A stretch of DNA of 64,000 bases from Parasphingorhabdus litoris DSM 22379 (GTDB lineage Bacteria > Pseudomonadota > Alphaproteobacteria > Sphingomonadales > Sphingomonadaceae): the NCBI RefSeq assembly GCF_020906275.1, contig NZ_CP086727.1, forward strand, positions 620,001-684,000, read 5' to 3'. The position numbers were made by a program, and so were the translations under genes. Shown here piece after piece: positions 26,747-35,143 of the stretch (its first letter is position 1; every line of letters begins with the position of its first letter). The notes beneath the pieces were generated by a model. It was not told where the DNA came from, searched no databases, and worked only from the letters and a program-made list of their open reading frames with translations.

Positions 26747-27544
26747 ATGCGATCTACTATTTTAATGGCCTTGGCGAGTTCCGCTTTGGCAATGGGTGCG
26801 GCGGCTTCTGATGGTCAGGCATCCGCGAGCGTCATGCAGGCGGCCAGTCAAAATGCGCCCGATCTCGCTGCAGCTGTTTCAGCGGCCGGACGAGATGAAG
26901 CTGACGCGGCGCTGGATGTCAGCCGTAAACCGGCCGAAACTCTGGCATTCATGGGATTGGAAACCGGTGATGCCGTGCTCGATATTTTTGCCGGCGGCGG
27001 ATATTATAGCGAAATAATGGGTGCGGCTGTCGGCCCCACTGGATCAGTTGTCGCGGTAAATCCCCCACAATTTGTTTCGAGCGATGCGGCTAAAGCCAAA
27101 TGGGCCGGCATTGCAACGCGGCAACCAGTTGTCTCGCTGGTACCATCGCAACTGGGCGACTATTCGCCGGAGCCCAATAGCTTTGACTTTGCCATGCTGC
27201 ATTTGATTTACCATGATCTCTATTGGGAGAGCGAGAGGTTCAAAATGCCGCGCATGGACCCTGCAGCTTTTTTGACGAAGCTTTATGCCAGCATGAAGCC
27301 GGGCGGTATCGTTGCGGTCATTGATCATGTCGGTAATGCCGGTGACACCAGAACCGTGGTAGATAAAACCCATCGGATTGATCCTGCCACGGCCAAGGCA
27401 GATTTCCAAAAAGCTGGCTTTGTGCTGGAAGCCGAAAGCGACATGTTCGTGAATCCCGAGGATGATCTCGACAAGAATGTCTTTGATGAATCGGTACGCG
27501 GTAAGACCAATCGCTTTGTGATGAAATTTCGCAAACCAGCCTAG
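26747..27544 (+). CDS. Exported class I methyltransferase-fold protein
   Basis: 265 aa. A signal peptide (MRSTILMALASSALAMGAAA, then SDGQASA) precedes a Rossmann methyltransferase domain with the SAM-loop VLDIFAGGGYYSEIMGAAVG, acidic strand VVAVNPP, then DFAMLHLIYHDLYW and MKPGGIVAVIDHVG. All core motifs are kept although SAM is not expected in the periplasm. Members of this group are found in several proteobacteria and are usually annotated as methyltransferase without evidence. The start ATG follows GGAGAGACAAG. Either it is a binding protein, it is retained in the cytosol, or its substrate is unusual. Confidence 0.85.
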   Translation: MRSTILMALASSALAMGAAASDGQASASVMQAASQNAPDLAAAVSAAGRDEADAALDVSRKPAETLAFMGLETGDAVLDIFAGGGYYSEIMGAAVGPTGSVVAVNPPQFVSSDAAKAKWAGIATRQPVVSLVPSQLGDYSPEPNSFDFAMLHLIYHDLYWESERFKMPRMDPAAFLTKLYASMKPGGIVAVIDHVGNAGDTRTVVDKTHRIDPATAKADFQKAGFVLEAESDMFVNPEDDLDKNVFDESVRGKTNRFVMKFRKPA

Positions 27545-27858
27545 ACGGCGGCATTGGCGTCTGATGGCGGTGAATCATAGCTTGAATCGGTGATCGGCGC
27601 GAATCGATTCGCGTTGATTTTTGTGCAGTGCAGCATTTTTTGAAGGCCGCCATCGATATCTGCCGATAAAATTACATAAAATTGTAATATAATTTCAATA
27701 GTTTACGGATAGTTACAATAGTTTACAAGACGGTTCATACCCAGTTGGGGTAAAGGGTCCTACATAAGTTGCGTAGTTACGAACTGACACGAAAAGTAAA
27801 ACACCGGCCACAATGATGAGCCGCGGTCAGCATCTTAGTTTTGGGCAGAGAGGTTCTT
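27545..27858. promoter_or_regulatory. 314-bp AT-rich regulatory region with palindrome and spaced repeats
   Basis: No gene is visible. Contents: a perfect 16-bp palindrome CGCGAATCGATTCGCG at 27598-27613 followed by TTGATTTTT (likely end of the methyltransferase transcript); a dyad ATTACA-N6-TGTAAT at 27671-27688; and two exact copies of CAATAGTTTAC at 27696-27706 and 27716-27726, twenty bases apart, flanking a shorter GATAGTTAC. The hypothetical gene starts at 27859 behind AGAGG. Confidence 0.55.
27598..27613 (+). terminator. 16-bp palindrome with T-rich tail after the methyltransferase gene
   Basis: CGCGAATCGATTCGCG is a perfect palindrome 53 bases after the stop codon and is followed by TTGATTTTT. 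A rightward terminator is the simplest reading; a protein-binding site is also possible. Confidence 0.45.
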
Positions 27859-28263
27859 ATGGAGCTTGTTGTGAACAATGACGATCAGATGAAGACCGGC
27901 AACATGGCCGCGCCGGCAAGGCCACGGCGTGCGAATGCTGCGGATTTTGATACTGCTGAATTGCGGGCAGGGCCCACCTTAGGCCAGGGAATATACCTGG
28001 TTGTGGCGGGGCCGACACCAAGACCAGGTGCGAACGTAAAATTGTTACCGATATTGGGCGGGCCTCAGCCCGAATATCGGCAGATTGAATTAGCGTGGGA
28101 AGCACGCGCGGCAAATGACCATGATGTTTCGATAGACCGGGATGGGTCTTGTGGGGCGGAACGTTATGAGAAATCGATGCCGCTTTCTGGCCTGTCAGGT
28201 ACTAAGGGCATTGAACTGGTTGGCGCCAATGGCACCAAGAAGTTTAACCTGACAGGTCACTAG
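27859..28263 (+). CDS. Hypothetical protein
   Basis: 134 aa from the ATG at 27859 (AGAGG seven bases upstream); the TTG at 27841 is a weaker alternative. No signal peptide, membrane helix or motif is recognised. The N-terminal 45 residues are polar and Pro/Arg/Ala-rich, probably disordered. The middle has hydrophobic strands (GIYLVVAGPTPRPGANVKLL) and the end is Gly/Ser/Lys-rich (GLSGTKGIELVGANGTKKFN). It is flanked by an elaborate AT-rich upstream region and by two unusual hairpins downstream, so its expression may be specially controlled. Function unknown. Confidence 0.65.
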   Translation: MELVVNNDDQMKTGNMAAPARPRRANAADFDTAELRAGPTLGQGIYLVVAGPTPRPGANVKLLPILGGPQPEYRQIELAWEARAANDHDVSIDRDGSCGAERYEKSMPLSGLSGTKGIELVGANGTKKFNLTGH

Positions 28264-28307
28264 TTTGGCCGGCGGCGGCTTAGGGTCGCTTGCCGTCGGA
28301 ACAAAGG

Positions 28308-28347
28308 CGAGGGACAGATTTGTGTTGTGTATTAAATCTGTCCCTCG
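28308..28347 (+). other. Stem-loop 1 with 12-nt loop
   Basis: A perfect 14-bp inverted repeat, arms CGAGGGACAGATTT and AAATCTGTCCCTCG, with loop GTGTTGTGTATT. No T-run follows, so it is not a canonical terminator. Its loop matches that of stem-loop 2 at ten consecutive positions. Confidence 0.75.
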
Positions 28348-28447
28348 ATCCTTTGATCAAGTTTAGTTTTGTTCGTTACAGTTTAGGTCCGGCAATCCGT
28401 ATCACGGGGGCTTTCAGGGGGTTTGTAAGCCGCCGGACTTTTGGGGG

Positions 28448-28498
28448 AGTAGGGCTGGCGCGCTGGTTGTGTATTGCGCGACGGCCCTACTTTTCTTT
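28448..28498 (+). terminator. Stem-loop 2 with the same loop; terminator-like
   Basis: Stem AGTAGGGCTG / CGGCCCTACT (10 bp including one wobble), one mismatch, then CGCGC / GCGCG, loop TGGTTGTGTATT, and a TTTTCTTT tail. It fits a rightward intrinsic terminator ending transcripts from the hypothetical gene or from an RNA starting between the two hairpins. Confidence 0.7.
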
Positions 28499-28513
28499 GT
28501 GTCTCAACTCTAT

Positions 28514-29131
28514 CTAGCTCGCATATTTGACGGAGCAGCCATAAGGCCGCGACTGCGCCACGCTGATCTGTTTGCCGGCTTTCAGTTCATTTAGAGCGGC
28601 TGTAACATGGTTACGCGCTCCTTTGATATCGGCTTTGTTAGCCGTTGGCTTGTTATCAATCCCGCCCTGATAAACCAGCTTCCCGGAACCGTCGACAATA
28701 TACATATGTGGCGTTGTTTTCGCGGCATAGGCTTTTCCAACAATGCCCTTTGCATCCAATAGATAATGACTGGCGCTCATATCCTGTTGCTTGACCAGTT
28801 TTTGTGCCTCTGGACCGTTCATATGCCCTTGTTTGCCCTTGGCGCCGCTGTTGATGGTCAGCCAGACCACATCCTGTTTGCGGGCGGCGGCCTGTGTGGC
28901 TTGCATATTACCGCTGTCATAATGTTTTACGACAAACGGACAGCCTGGATTGTGCCATTCCATCACCACGGTCTTGCCCCGGAAATCAGAAAGCTGGACG
29001 GTTTTTCCGTACATGTCAGTCAGTTTGAAATCCTGAGCAATGGCTCCATTTTTCTGAGCGGCAGCGAGCGGCATAGCAATGCTGATAGTGGCAACTGCGG
29101 CAAGGGATGCGAGGGCAGATTTATGAAACAT
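28514..29131 (-). CDS. Exported redoxin (AhpC/TSA thioredoxin-fold) protein
   Basis: 205 aa. Signal peptide through PLAAAQ, then a peroxiredoxin-like thioredoxin fold: FKLTDMYGKTVQLSDFRGK, the single-cysteine motif WHNPGCPFVVKHYDSGN, and TTPHMYIVDGSGKLVYQGGI. The NPGCPFVxKHY motif is that of periplasmic redoxins; an additional cysteine sits near the C-terminus (PYGCSVKYA). It follows 43 bases after a DsbD-like reductase gene on the same strand; the reductase probably supplies its electrons. Confidence 0.92.
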   Translation of the reverse strand: MFHKSALASLAAVATISIAMPLAAAQKNGAIAQDFKLTDMYGKTVQLSDFRGKTVVMEWHNPGCPFVVKHYDSGNMQATQAAARKQDVVWLTINSGAKGKQGHMNGPEAQKLVKQQDMSASHYLLDAKGIVGKAYAAKTTPHMYIVDGSGKLVYQGGIDNKPTANKADIKGARNHVTAALNELKAGKQISVAQSRPYGCSVKYAS

Positions 29132-29174
29132 TGGGAGCTCTCCTAGTCAAATCGTCAATATCAAGGCTTGGGCA

Positions 29175-31316
29175 TCAAGTGACCAAATCGGTCAGTGTCC
29201 CGACGGTCAAAATCTGCGGCAATATAACAGGCTCTTCGCCTGGTGCATAATAAAGATAAAGAGGCACGCCGGCACGACCATGTTTTTCCAGAAACTTGCT
29301 GATCGCTGGATCCGGACGAGTCCAATCACCCATCAGCACAGCCACATTGGCTGCGGCAAAGGCGTCGGCGGTTTCCTGACGCTGGACCGCAGCGGCTTCA
29401 TTGGCTTTGCAGGTGATACACCAGTCGGCCGTGAAATACGCGAAAACCGGTTGATTGGCGGCCCGTAGTTCAGACAATCTGGCCTCACTAAACGGTTCAC
29501 TGGGCAAGGTAGCGGCAGAAGCTGTCGCCGCACGCTGGGTTTCCATCGCTTCTTCATCGGGCAAGAACATTATACCGCCCATGACCGCAGCGATGAGAGC
29601 GCCTGTGGTAACCATCCCCCGTGAAAGCCCTTTTATCTGACCGCCGCCAAACCACCAGAGGATCAGGGCAACAAGCAGTAAAAAGATGAGCGAGAGCGCC
29701 AATCCATCTTCACCAATCTGGCGGCCGAGCAGCCAGATCAGGCCGATCGATGTCAGGAACATGGGAATGGCCATGGCCTTGCGGAAACTGTCGAGCCAGG
29801 CACCTGGTTTGGGCAGTCGGTCGCGAATGGCAGGAACAAATGCGATGAGCAGGAATGGCAAAGCTAGTCCTACACCCAATCCTGCAAAAATGATCAACGC
29901 AGCGATGGGGGGCAAGACAATCGTTGCGCCCAGGGCTGCCGCCATGAAAGGACCGGTGCAGGGGGTCGCCACAAAAGCGGCGAGCGCGCCCGTCCAGAAA
30001 GAACCTGCTGGTCCATCCTTGTCGGCCAGCTTGTTGCCGATATTGATATTGGGCAGTTCGAAGAGGCCAGCGAGATTGAGGCCGATCGCGGTCACGAGGG
30101 CAAGCAGGACAAAGATGATACGCGGGTCCTGTAGCTGAAAGGCCCAGCCGACTGCTGCTCCGCTGGCACGTAGCGCGAGCAATAACGCGCCTAGGGCGGT
30201 TGCAACCACGACGACTCCTGCCGTGTAAGCCAGTGCATCTCGCCGGACGATACCTTCCTCTCCGCCAGCCTTGGCCAGGCTGATTGCCTTCAGGCTCAGG
30301 ATTGGGAAAACGCAGGGCATGAGGTTGAGCAGCAAGCCGCCGACAATGGCTCCGCCTAAAGCGATGAACAGAAGAGATGCGCTAGATTGGTCGCCACCAC
30401 CAATAAAATTTCCGCTGCTACCGCCTCCTATCGGAACGCCTGACATTTCAACATCGCCTGCGGATGCCTTTAACGACAGGCCCATTTTCGGGCCGATTTT
30501 CAGGACACCAGAAATATTCTGTAGTTCATCACCGCGTGCGGCTGTTTCGATAATCAGTCTGTCGCCATCTCGATTCACCTTCTGCGGCGCAGCATAATCC
30601 ACAATACCGTCTTCTTTGATAAAGAAATACGGTGATTCAACATCGATATTCTCTGGGAAGGGTATGGACAGGCGAAACAGATCATCCTTGACCATGAAGG
30701 TTGCAGCGCTGCCCAACTGGCGCGGTAAGGCCTCACGATAATCGTTAAACGCATTGTTGAGCGATACCGCTGCATCAGGCCCAACCACTTGCAGATTGAT
30801 GGAAAGTTCATCCCGCTCGGGAACGCAGACTTCGTCCGTGCAGGCCAGCCATTCGGATTTGACTGAGATGGGTAGTGGTCCCGGTTTGACGCGTTCGGAT
30901 ACGACCAGATTCACAAGGACAGCATAGTCGCCCTTGTAGATATAATTCATGATTCCCGAAATCAGCAGAGTGTCAGGAACGGGATATTGGGCTTTTCCAG
31001 CGGTCACGCCATCGGGCAGGTTCCAGTCAAAGCTCATCCCAATGCCGGCGTCGCCGGGATTCTCCCAATAGCCGTGCCAAGTGGGTTTGGGTGTCATGAC
31101 GAAAGCAAGGGTAACGCTTTGTCCCGCCTGAACCTGCTGCGATTCCGCGACCAGTGTTGCCACGACATTCAGTTCACGCTTGTCTGGGCCAATCTGCGCC
31201 CGTGCGGGGGAGATGCTCAGCAACGCGGCGAAGAAAATGGCGACAAAAAAGGTTTGTAATGCTGTTCGGATATTCTGAGCCGACCAAATGGTCGGCAAAG
31301 AGCTGTTAGATGTCAT
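29175..31316 (-). CDS. DsbD/ScsB-like thiol:disulfide interchange protein
   Basis: 713 aa. Signal peptide through SPARAQ, a periplasmic N-terminal DsbD-alpha-like domain (about 30-300), eight or so transmembrane helices (about 310-590, with LNLMPCVFPILSLKAISLA and VATPCTGPFMAAALGATI holding the two membrane cysteines), and a C-terminal thioredoxin domain with active site DWCITCKANE. It moves electrons from cytoplasmic thioredoxin to periplasmic substrates; the adjacent redoxin is the obvious acceptor. The N-terminal domain is the ScsB type rather than classical DsbD. Confidence 0.94.
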   Translation of the reverse strand: MTSNSSLPTIWSAQNIRTALQTFFVAIFFAALLSISPARAQIGPDKRELNVVATLVAESQQVQAGQSVTLAFVMTPKPTWHGYWENPGDAGIGMSFDWNLPDGVTAGKAQYPVPDTLLISGIMNYIYKGDYAVLVNLVVSERVKPGPLPISVKSEWLACTDEVCVPERDELSINLQVVGPDAAVSLNNAFNDYREALPRQLGSAATFMVKDDLFRLSIPFPENIDVESPYFFIKEDGIVDYAAPQKVNRDGDRLIIETAARGDELQNISGVLKIGPKMGLSLKASAGDVEMSGVPIGGGSSGNFIGGGDQSSASLLFIALGGAIVGGLLLNLMPCVFPILSLKAISLAKAGGEEGIVRRDALAYTAGVVVVATALGALLLALRASGAAVGWAFQLQDPRIIFVLLALVTAIGLNLAGLFELPNINIGNKLADKDGPAGSFWTGALAAFVATPCTGPFMAAALGATIVLPPIAALIIFAGLGVGLALPFLLIAFVPAIRDRLPKPGAWLDSFRKAMAIPMFLTSIGLIWLLGRQIGEDGLALSLIFLLLVALILWWFGGGQIKGLSRGMVTTGALIAAVMGGIMFLPDEEAMETQRAATASAATLPSEPFSEARLSELRAANQPVFAYFTADWCITCKANEAAAVQRQETADAFAAANVAVLMGDWTRPDPAISKFLEKHGRAGVPLYLYYAPGEEPVILPQILTVGTLTDLVT

Positions 31317-31399
31317 AAAAACTCACCACTTTATCTTTATCGCTGTTAGGCTATCTGGGCCTGTCTTGCCACAGCTGCTTTATATCATGGGGATTATTC

Positions 31400-33073
31400 G
31401 TGCGCTTCATCAAATATGTTACAAGTTTCATAGCTTTTATAGCGATATCCAGCACGGCCAATGCTGAAAATCACAGCAACACAAAATCTGGCAAACCGAA
31501 GCTTGTTGTTGCCATCTCTGTGGACCAGTTTTCCGCCGATCTTTTCAGCGAATATCGCAGCAGCTTTACCAGTGGTTTGAAGCGGCTGTCGGATGGTGCG
31601 GTTTTCCCGGCTGGCTATCAATCCCATGCGGCGACCGAAACCTGTCCGGGCCATGCGACGATCATGACCGGGGTCCATGCGGGCCGGGCCGGGATCATTG
31701 CGAATAACTGGATTGATCTGGACGTGAAGCGCGAGGACAAGACCATCTATTGCGCAGAGGATCCGCGTATTGAAGGCACCAGCTTTGGTAGCATTGTTAC
31801 CGCTTCACAGGATAGTTATGTCGCCTCCGCATGGCATTTGCTGGTGCCCACTCTGGGTGAGCGATTGAAGCAGGTCTCTCCCAAATCCCGCAATGTCGCG
31901 GTATCGGGCAAGGATCGCGCAGCCTTGATGATGGGCGGTAATGATGTTGACGCGATTTACTGGTGGAAGGGCAAGGGTTTTACCACATTGAAGGGGCAAT
32001 CTGTTGCCCCGGCGATCGGTTCGCTCAACGCCACTATTGGCGAGACGATTGATAAAGCGCGTCCGCCATTTGCCATTCCGGCCCACTGCAAGGCCCGCAA
32101 CCGCAAGATTACAATTAATGACCAGCAATCTGTTGGCGAATATGCGTTTCAGCGTCCCGAGGGAGCCAGCCGGATTTTTCGCGGTTCGCCAGATTTTGAT
32201 AGTGCGACGGTCAGCGCCGCTCTCGCCTTGGTCCAATCCATGAAGCTGGGGCAGGGCGAGGCTACGGATATTCTTTCCATCGGTCTGTCCGCGACGGATT
32301 ATATCGGTCATGCCTTTGGTACGGGCGGGCTGGAAATGTGTATTCAGATGACCGAGCTGGACCGTAATTTGGGTGAATTGTTCAGCGCACTGGACCAGCA
32401 GAATATCGACTATATCGCGATGCTGACCTCCGACCATGGCGGGCACGACTTGCCGGAACGGCTACGAGCGCAGGGTGTTCCCGAGGCGCAGCGGATCGAT
32501 CCCAAGCTCCATTCCAAAGATATTGGGGAGCAGATAAGGCAGGCGCTCTCCCTAACGGGTGACGAGCCATTGCTTCATGCGGATAGTCCATTTGGTGACT
32601 ATTATATAAGCCTGTCTCTTGACGCCGAGACCAAAGCGAAGGTCAAAGCCGAAGCTATCCGGATTCTCACCCGTCATCCACAAGTTCACGCGGTTCTGGA
32701 TGGCGCTGATCTGGCCGCTATGCCAATGCCGCGCGGGCCGGTTGAAGAATGGACCATGGCCGAGCGTGCGCGGGCATCCTATCATCCCGAACGGTCTGGA
32801 GATTTTATCGTGTTGTTGAACAAGGCCGTGACGCCGATTGCCAGAACCGGTCTTGGCTATGTCGCGACCCATGGCAGTCCGTGGGATTATGACCGTCAGG
32901 TGCCGATCTTATTCTGGCGTCAGGGCATGACCTATTTTGAACAGCCCCTATCCGTGAAGACAGTTGATATCGCGCCGACATTGGCGGCGATTATTGATCT
33001 GGAAATTGCGACAGACGAGACGGATGGCCGTTGTCTGGATATTGATGGCGGTGAGGGTGACAGCTGCCAGTAG
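31400..33073 (+). CDS. Exported alkaline phosphatase, PafA/SPAP type
   Basis: 557 aa from a GTG at 31400; the translated start MRFIKYVTSFIAFIAISSTA plus NAE is a clear signal peptide. The type I phosphodiesterase/alkaline phosphatase fold is shown by VVAISVDQFSADLFSEYR (first zinc ligand Asp), the nucleophile threonine in ATETCPGHATIMTG, LTSDHGGHDLPERL, and a late VATHGSPWDYDRQVPILFW with the distal His. This is the threonine-nucleophile phosphatase described from Sphingomonas (SPAP) and Elizabethkingia (PafA). No Pho box was identified with confidence upstream. Confidence 0.92.
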   Translation: MRFIKYVTSFIAFIAISSTANAENHSNTKSGKPKLVVAISVDQFSADLFSEYRSSFTSGLKRLSDGAVFPAGYQSHAATETCPGHATIMTGVHAGRAGIIANNWIDLDVKREDKTIYCAEDPRIEGTSFGSIVTASQDSYVASAWHLLVPTLGERLKQVSPKSRNVAVSGKDRAALMMGGNDVDAIYWWKGKGFTTLKGQSVAPAIGSLNATIGETIDKARPPFAIPAHCKARNRKITINDQQSVGEYAFQRPEGASRIFRGSPDFDSATVSAALALVQSMKLGQGEATDILSIGLSATDYIGHAFGTGGLEMCIQMTELDRNLGELFSALDQQNIDYIAMLTSDHGGHDLPERLRAQGVPEAQRIDPKLHSKDIGEQIRQALSLTGDEPLLHADSPFGDYYISLSLDAETKAKVKAEAIRILTRHPQVHAVLDGADLAAMPMPRGPVEEWTMAERARASYHPERSGDFIVLLNKAVTPIARTGLGYVATHGSPWDYDRQVPILFWRQGMTYFEQPLSVKTVDIAPTLAAIIDLEIATDETDGRCLDIDGGEGDSCQ

Positions 33074-33081
33074 TTGCTAAG

Positions 33082-34026
33082 CTACCGCCGCTCGTAGCGC
33101 GTTAATCCGCGGCCCAACCGGTTGTTGGCAATCCGCATCTGGTCACCGCTCCAGTCCGCAACGAACCAAGTGTTGCGCTCGACGCCTTTGGCAAGGGATG
33201 CGTTATTTGAGTGGATGTTGAGGCCAGCCGAACTGTGCTTCTTGCCTTCTGCCGCAACCGCGATGAAGGCGCTCCAGTTTTCCTTGTTCTGGCCTTGCAC
33301 AAAAACATTGCCGCTGATCACACCGGATGCGCCAGCGGGCAGGTCGATCATGTAATTTGTCGTGCGGCCCTGGGTGTCGTCAAAGCTGCTGTTCGTTACG
33401 GTGATACGCGGCGCGCGGCTTTTCACATAATGGCCGCCGCTGCCTTTTTCGAAACGGCTGTTGGTTACGTTGAGCGAGCCATAATCGCCGATATAGATGC
33501 TGTGCGCACAGGATAGGCCCCGGTCACAGCGGCCGAGGCGCTGGAAGGTAGACCGGTCAATCACGATGCTGCCGCTCGCGTCATCGGCGGTCAGCAGGCC
33601 CTGTTCACTGTTGCGAAACAACGCATTGGTAATCGTCAGATTGCCGCGTTCGAGGCGGATTCCGGCACCATTGCCATCCGGAACACGCTGGTTCTGAAAG
33701 ATGATGCCGTCAACTACGGCAGACTGACCGCGCAGCACCAATGATGCTTTGCCTTCGCATATCCCGCCGTCCAAGATGGTTTGCCCCGCGACGGCCGCGC
33801 GATAGGTGATCTGCCCTTCCTTCTGTACAGCGCAGTCCCCATAAGCACCCGGCGCAATGATGATCGTGCCTCTGCGCGCACCAATGGCCTCGACCGCATC
33901 GGACAGTCTGTAGAAACCCTGACCATTTTCTTCGACGGTAAATGGCGTGCCATTTTGTGCCAATGCAGCCGGGCTTGCGAGTGTTGCCAGCGTCGCTGCG
34001 ATAAGGATGGAAGGCGAAATTTTCAC
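33082..34026 (-). CDS. Exported right-handed parallel beta-helix protein
   Basis: 314 aa from a GTG at 34026, eight bases after AGGAG; it gives a signal peptide MKISPSILIAATLATLASPA cleaved at ALAQ. The longer frame to 34134 has no signal. The mature part has periodic beta-helix coils of about 22 residues: LTITNALFRNSEQGL, IVIDRSTFQRLGRC, LNVTNSRFEKGSGGHYVKS, ITVTNSSFDDTQGRTTNYM. Such folds include pectate-lyase-like and polysaccharide-modifying enzymes, but no catalytic signature stands out. It converges on the alkaline phosphatase gene, with nine bases between stops. Confidence 0.85.
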   Translation of the reverse strand: MKISPSILIAATLATLASPAALAQNGTPFTVEENGQGFYRLSDAVEAIGARRGTIIIAPGAYGDCAVQKEGQITYRAAVAGQTILDGGICEGKASLVLRGQSAVVDGIIFQNQRVPDGNGAGIRLERGNLTITNALFRNSEQGLLTADDASGSIVIDRSTFQRLGRCDRGLSCAHSIYIGDYGSLNVTNSRFEKGSGGHYVKSRAPRITVTNSSFDDTQGRTTNYMIDLPAGASGVISGNVFVQGQNKENWSAFIAVAAEGKKHSSAGLNIHSNNASLAKGVERNTWFVADWSGDQMRIANNRLGRGLTRYERR

Positions 34027-34317
34027 GTCTGAAGCTCCTGACAAAGCGGGGGAAATATGATTTTGCTGATATCGTTCTGAAGCATCGTGCACAATATCGC
34101 CCGTCATGCTGTCCCAAAAACATGCACATGGCACGGTGTCAGTTAATATGCCGGGGTTAACATGACGCTTGTGGTTGTTTTTAGAACTGAATGAAGCTGG
34201 AGTCCCGAAACGGGACAGTTGTGCGCCAGATCATAGTCAAGAAGTTAATTTTTTGTTAAGGGCCAGCATCGGGTCGCATTGTAACGCGCGCATATTGCTC
34301 GCAAAAGGAAACTTACA

Positions 34318-34953
34318 ATGCACAAACTTCTGTTAACCACCGCAGCGCTTGCGGCCTTAGCAACCAGCGGAACAGCAAATGCCGCGATCGTCATGGGCGA
34401 ACTAACCGGTGGAAGCGCGCTCAATAACGGCGGTGTTTTTCAACAACTTAATCCAATGCCTGGCTTTAATGTCGGGAATAATAATCAACAGTCACTGAAC
34501 CTGTTCGCCTTTGATGAGCAGCAGAATGTGACTCTCGGAGCCGCTATTGGCGGATTGGCTGCGGGAACGGTGGTGAACAGCCACTATGTCTTTTTTGATT
34601 CGGGTCCGAGTCGCAGGGCCATTGGCTATGTCGACTTTGACAGCGATATTTTGGCCGTGCTCGACGCCAAAAGCGATATGGATCTGACCGATGCCTCTCT
34701 GGGTAATCCCAATGTGAATTATATCAGCGTCGCGCTTCGCGGACTTGAAGGAGCGGATAGCTTCAACGTCATGGGCGACCGGTTGAACGTCAATTTCCGC
34801 GCATCAGATCCGGGTGATTATATCCGCGTGCTTACCGCTGCACCTGCGGTTCCGGAGCCAGCAACCTGGGCAATGATGATCGGCGGCTTTGGTCTGGTCG
34901 GCGGAGCATTGCGCCGTCGCCGTAAAATGGCAACCAAAGTCAGCTACGCTTAA
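34318..34953 (+). CDS. PEP-CTERM sorting-domain protein, twin 1
   Basis: 211 aa. Signal peptide (MHKLLLTTAALAALATSGTA, NAA), a roughly 150-residue ectodomain beginning VMGELTGGSALNNGGVF, and the C-terminal PEP-CTERM signal PAVPEPATWAMMIGGFGL followed by a helix and RRRRK, recognised by an exosortase-type machinery. The ectodomain has the motifs AGTVVNSHYVFFDS and YVDFDSDILAVL. It is secreted and sorted to the surface in the PEP-CTERM/exosortase pathway. The second twin (35144-35779) is exactly the same length. Function of the ectodomain is unknown. Confidence 0.92.
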   Translation: MHKLLLTTAALAALATSGTANAAIVMGELTGGSALNNGGVFQQLNPMPGFNVGNNNQQSLNLFAFDEQQNVTLGAAIGGLAAGTVVNSHYVFFDSGPSRRAIGYVDFDSDILAVLDAKSDMDLTDASLGNPNVNYISVALRGLEGADSFNVMGDRLNVNFRASDPGDYIRVLTAAPAVPEPATWAMMIGGFGLVGGALRRRRKMATKVSYA

Positions 34954-34975
34954 ACCTATCGTCACGAAGGACAAT

Positions 34976-35011
34976 AGCCGGTCTCGCAAGAGGCCGGCTT
35001 TGTTCTTTTTT
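34976..35011 (+). terminator. Terminator after PEP-CTERM twin 1
   Basis: Stem AGCCGGTCTC / GAGGCCGGCT (one G-T pair), GCAA loop, then TTGTTCTTTTTT. The similar hairpin after twin 2 suggests that it was duplicated together with the gene. Confidence 0.85.
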
Positions 35012-35143
35012 CCTCTGTCTGATATTCTGCGTAAACAGTCGTAACTTTTTGTTTTCCGGCTGGAAAGATGGTTAGCATTGGGTTAAGAAGCTCAAGAATC
35101 GGCGGATTTCGCCGCGAACCAGATGAGAAGATTGGAAGACAGA

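Noticed and set aside
28290..28517. 75-codon frame over the two hairpins
   Set aside because: It runs through both inverted repeats and has no ribosome site or recognisable residues; the RNA structures explain the region better.
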